Shown piece after piece: positions 62,936 to 64,000 of a stretch of DNA of 64,000 nt. Source of the DNA: Bacteroidota bacterium (GTDB lineage: Bacteria; Bacteroidota; Bacteroidia; Bacteroidales; Lentimicrobiaceae); NCBI GenBank assembly GCA_023434665.1, contig JAEYSM010000040.1, positions 1-64,000 on the forward strand, in the 5' to 3' direction. The notes under the pieces were generated by a model. The model was not told where the DNA came from, made no database searches, and worked only from the letters and a program-made list of their open reading frames with translations. The first letter of the stretch is position 1; each line of letters starts with the position of its first letter. A program made the position numbers and the translations under genes.

Positions 62936-63451
62936 ATGCGAAAACTGATTTTTCTGATTGGTTATATGGGTTGTGGCAAATCTACTGTAGGCAAAAAACT
63001 ATCAAAGAAACTAAACTACGATTTCATAGATATGGATGATGCTATAACCGGAATGACCGGAAAGTCGGTGAGTGAGATTTTTGAACAGGATGGAGAGGAT
63101 GCGTTTCGCCAACTTGAACACTCTGTACTTAAAAGCCTGTGCCAGAGAAATTACCTTGTGGTCTCAACCGGTGGAGGCGCTCCTTGTTTCTTTGATAATA
63201 TGTCATTAATGAATGCCAGTGGTATAACAGTGTACCTTCAAATGCATCCTAAATCACTTGCTCAGCGACTTGCTGATTCTCCAACCATCCGGCCTTTATT
63301 AAGTGGTGCATCGAAGGAAGAGCTACCCGAAATAATAGCCGGTCACTTATCACATAGGGAAAGATTTTACAACAGAGCCAAAATAGTGATGAAAGGCGAG
63401 AACCTCAATTTTGAGAAGATGATGGATTTCATTAAAAACTATAAAAATTGA
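62936..63451 (+). CDS. aroK: Shikimate kinase
   Basis: This 171-residue kinase phosphorylates shikimate at O-3 with ATP. The P-loop is G9-Y-M-G-C-G-K15-S in LIGYMGCGKSTVGKKL. Substrate residues are in FIDMDDAI and STGGGAPCF, and the lid arginine region is TIRPLLSG. Length is normal. The ATG at 62936 is chosen over an upstream in-frame TTG, which lies inside the -7 box. With aroQ at 37562 the window holds two separated shikimate-pathway genes. Confidence 0.96.
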   Translation: MRKLIFLIGYMGCGKSTVGKKLSKKLNYDFIDMDDAITGMTGKSVSEIFEQDGEDAFRQLEHSVLKSLCQRNYLVVSTGGGAPCFFDNMSLMNASGITVYLQMHPKSLAQRLADSPTIRPLLSGASKEELPEIIAGHLSHRERFYNRAKIVMKGENLNFEKMMDFIKNYKN

Positions 63452-63508
63452 ATAAAACAAAGCCAACCTCAAGCATTCTTCAATTTTCCATTTTAACTGA
63501 GAACAGTC

Positions 63509-64000
63509 TCATATACGCTCAAGCAAACACACATTTTCTACATGCGAGGTATGTGGAAACATATCAACAGGCTGAATTCTGGTAATTTTATAAGATTCAA
63601 CCAGTAAAGCAAGATCCCTGGCTTGTGTTGCAGGATTACAACTAACATAAACTATTTTCGCGGGCAATGCCTTAAGGATGTTGACTACTACTTTTTCATG
63701 CATTCCTGCTCTTGGCGGATCGGTAATTATTATGTCAGGAGTACCATGCTGTGCAAACAATTCAGGTGTAAGCATTTTGGCCATGTCACCAGCAAGAAAT
63801 GTTGTATTCTCAATTCCGTTTATTTCTGAATTTATTCGGGCATCAGCAACTGCCGGTTCTACATATTCTATACCGATGACTTTAGCAGCCCTTCTTGCTA
63901 TAAAATTGGCTATTGTTCCCGTTCCGGTGTATAAATCATATACAACCTCATCACCCTTTAATGAGGCCATTTCTCTAACAATCTGATACATTCTCAACGC
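63509..64000 (-). CDS. rlmD: 23S rRNA (uracil-5-)-methyltransferase, RlmD/TrmA family (3' part)
   Basis: The window edge cuts this gene; only the C-terminal 163 or so residues are present and the frame stays open past 64000. It is the SAM-dependent methyltransferase domain: VYDLYTGTGTIANFIARRA binds SAM, IITDPPRAGMHEKVV follows, the catalytic cysteine is in YVSCNPATQARDLALL, and the general-base glutamate is in HTSHVENVCLLERI. These are diagnostic of the RlmD/RlmC/TrmA family, which makes 5-methyluridine in RNA. Position 1939 of 23S rRNA is the likeliest target but cannot be fixed without the N-terminal part. Confidence 0.92.
   Translation of the reverse strand, partial: ALRMYQIVREMASLKGDEVVYDLYTGTGTIANFIARRAAKVIGIEYVEPAVADARINSEINGIENTTFLAGDMAKMLTPELFAQHGTPDIIITDPPRAGMHEKVVVNILKALPAKIVYVSCNPATQARDLALLVESYKITRIQPVDMFPHTSHVENVCLLERI

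Overview
The window reads as a chromosomal segment of a Bacteroidota bacterium, most likely of the Bacteroidales/Marinilabiliales kind. Evidence: proteins with type IX secretion (T9SS) C-terminal sorting domains (12858-15071, 31551-34382), two carboxypeptidase-D-plug TonB-dependent receptors, a fused SecDF, a PorE-like TPR/propeller/OmpA protein, a bTHX ribosomal protein, AT-leaning DNA, few Shine-Dalgarno sequences, and many starts preceded by the Bacteroidota -7 box TAnnTTTG. Almost all genes are intact single-copy chromosomal genes. I see no insertion sequence, prophage, integron or CRISPR array, and no gene-free stretch longer than 300 bases.

Layout. 1-7.2 kb: glycine dehydrogenase gcvP, a PLP-dependent Cys/Met-type lyase divergent from an Lrp regulator, dihydrolipoamide dehydrogenase, and rfbC. 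7.5-12.9 kb: a lytic transglycosylase, uvrA, a LOG-family protein and a small retropepsin-like protein. 12.9-21.5 kb, an envelope and secretion stretch: a T9SS-exported FG-GAP protein, secDF, tatA-like, and a PorE-like OmpA protein with an extra C-terminal retropepsin-like domain. 21.5-26 kb: purM, prfA, pyrF and ilvE. 26-31.5 kb: htpG, a LemA-TPM-TPM operon, a pirin and tRNA-Ser. 31.5-38.4 kb: a T9SS GH3 glycosidase, a GWxTD protein, a glycosyltransferase coupled to a guanidinium exporter, aroQ and a lipoprotein. 38.4-45.7 kb: a TPP riboswitch driving a TonB receptor, smpB behind duplicated promoter-like repeats, a thioredoxin-fold protein, and a three-gene metal cassette on the minus strand (Cys/His-rich exported protein, TonB receptor, HMA protein). 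45.8-54.5 kb: a SNF2 helicase, tRNA-His, a lone DppC-like permease, a DUF5723-like protein, a membrane protein coupled to a rhomboid protease, and YqgE. 54.6-64 kb: a murL-murD pair, bTHX, a TPR membrane protein, fmt, hup, mpg-recQ, aroK, and the 3' part of an RlmD-family methyltransferase cut by the window edge.

The most interesting items: (1) the MurL-like epimerase overlapping a MurD with an unusual TGTKGKSTT P-loop, which suggests the alternative route to D-glutamate in peptidoglycan; (2) the HYC_CC_PP/TonB receptor/HMA cassette, likely for copper or another soft metal; (3) the degenerate retropepsin-like domain fused to the PorE-like protein; (4) the membrane protein translationally coupled to a rhomboid protease; (5) promoter architecture, including tRNA-Ser with its predicted start at the mature 5' end, fmt predicted leaderless, and a 38-bp tandem duplication ahead of smpB. 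The -7 boxes also decide several start codons (lpdA, murL, aroK and the gene at 52422).
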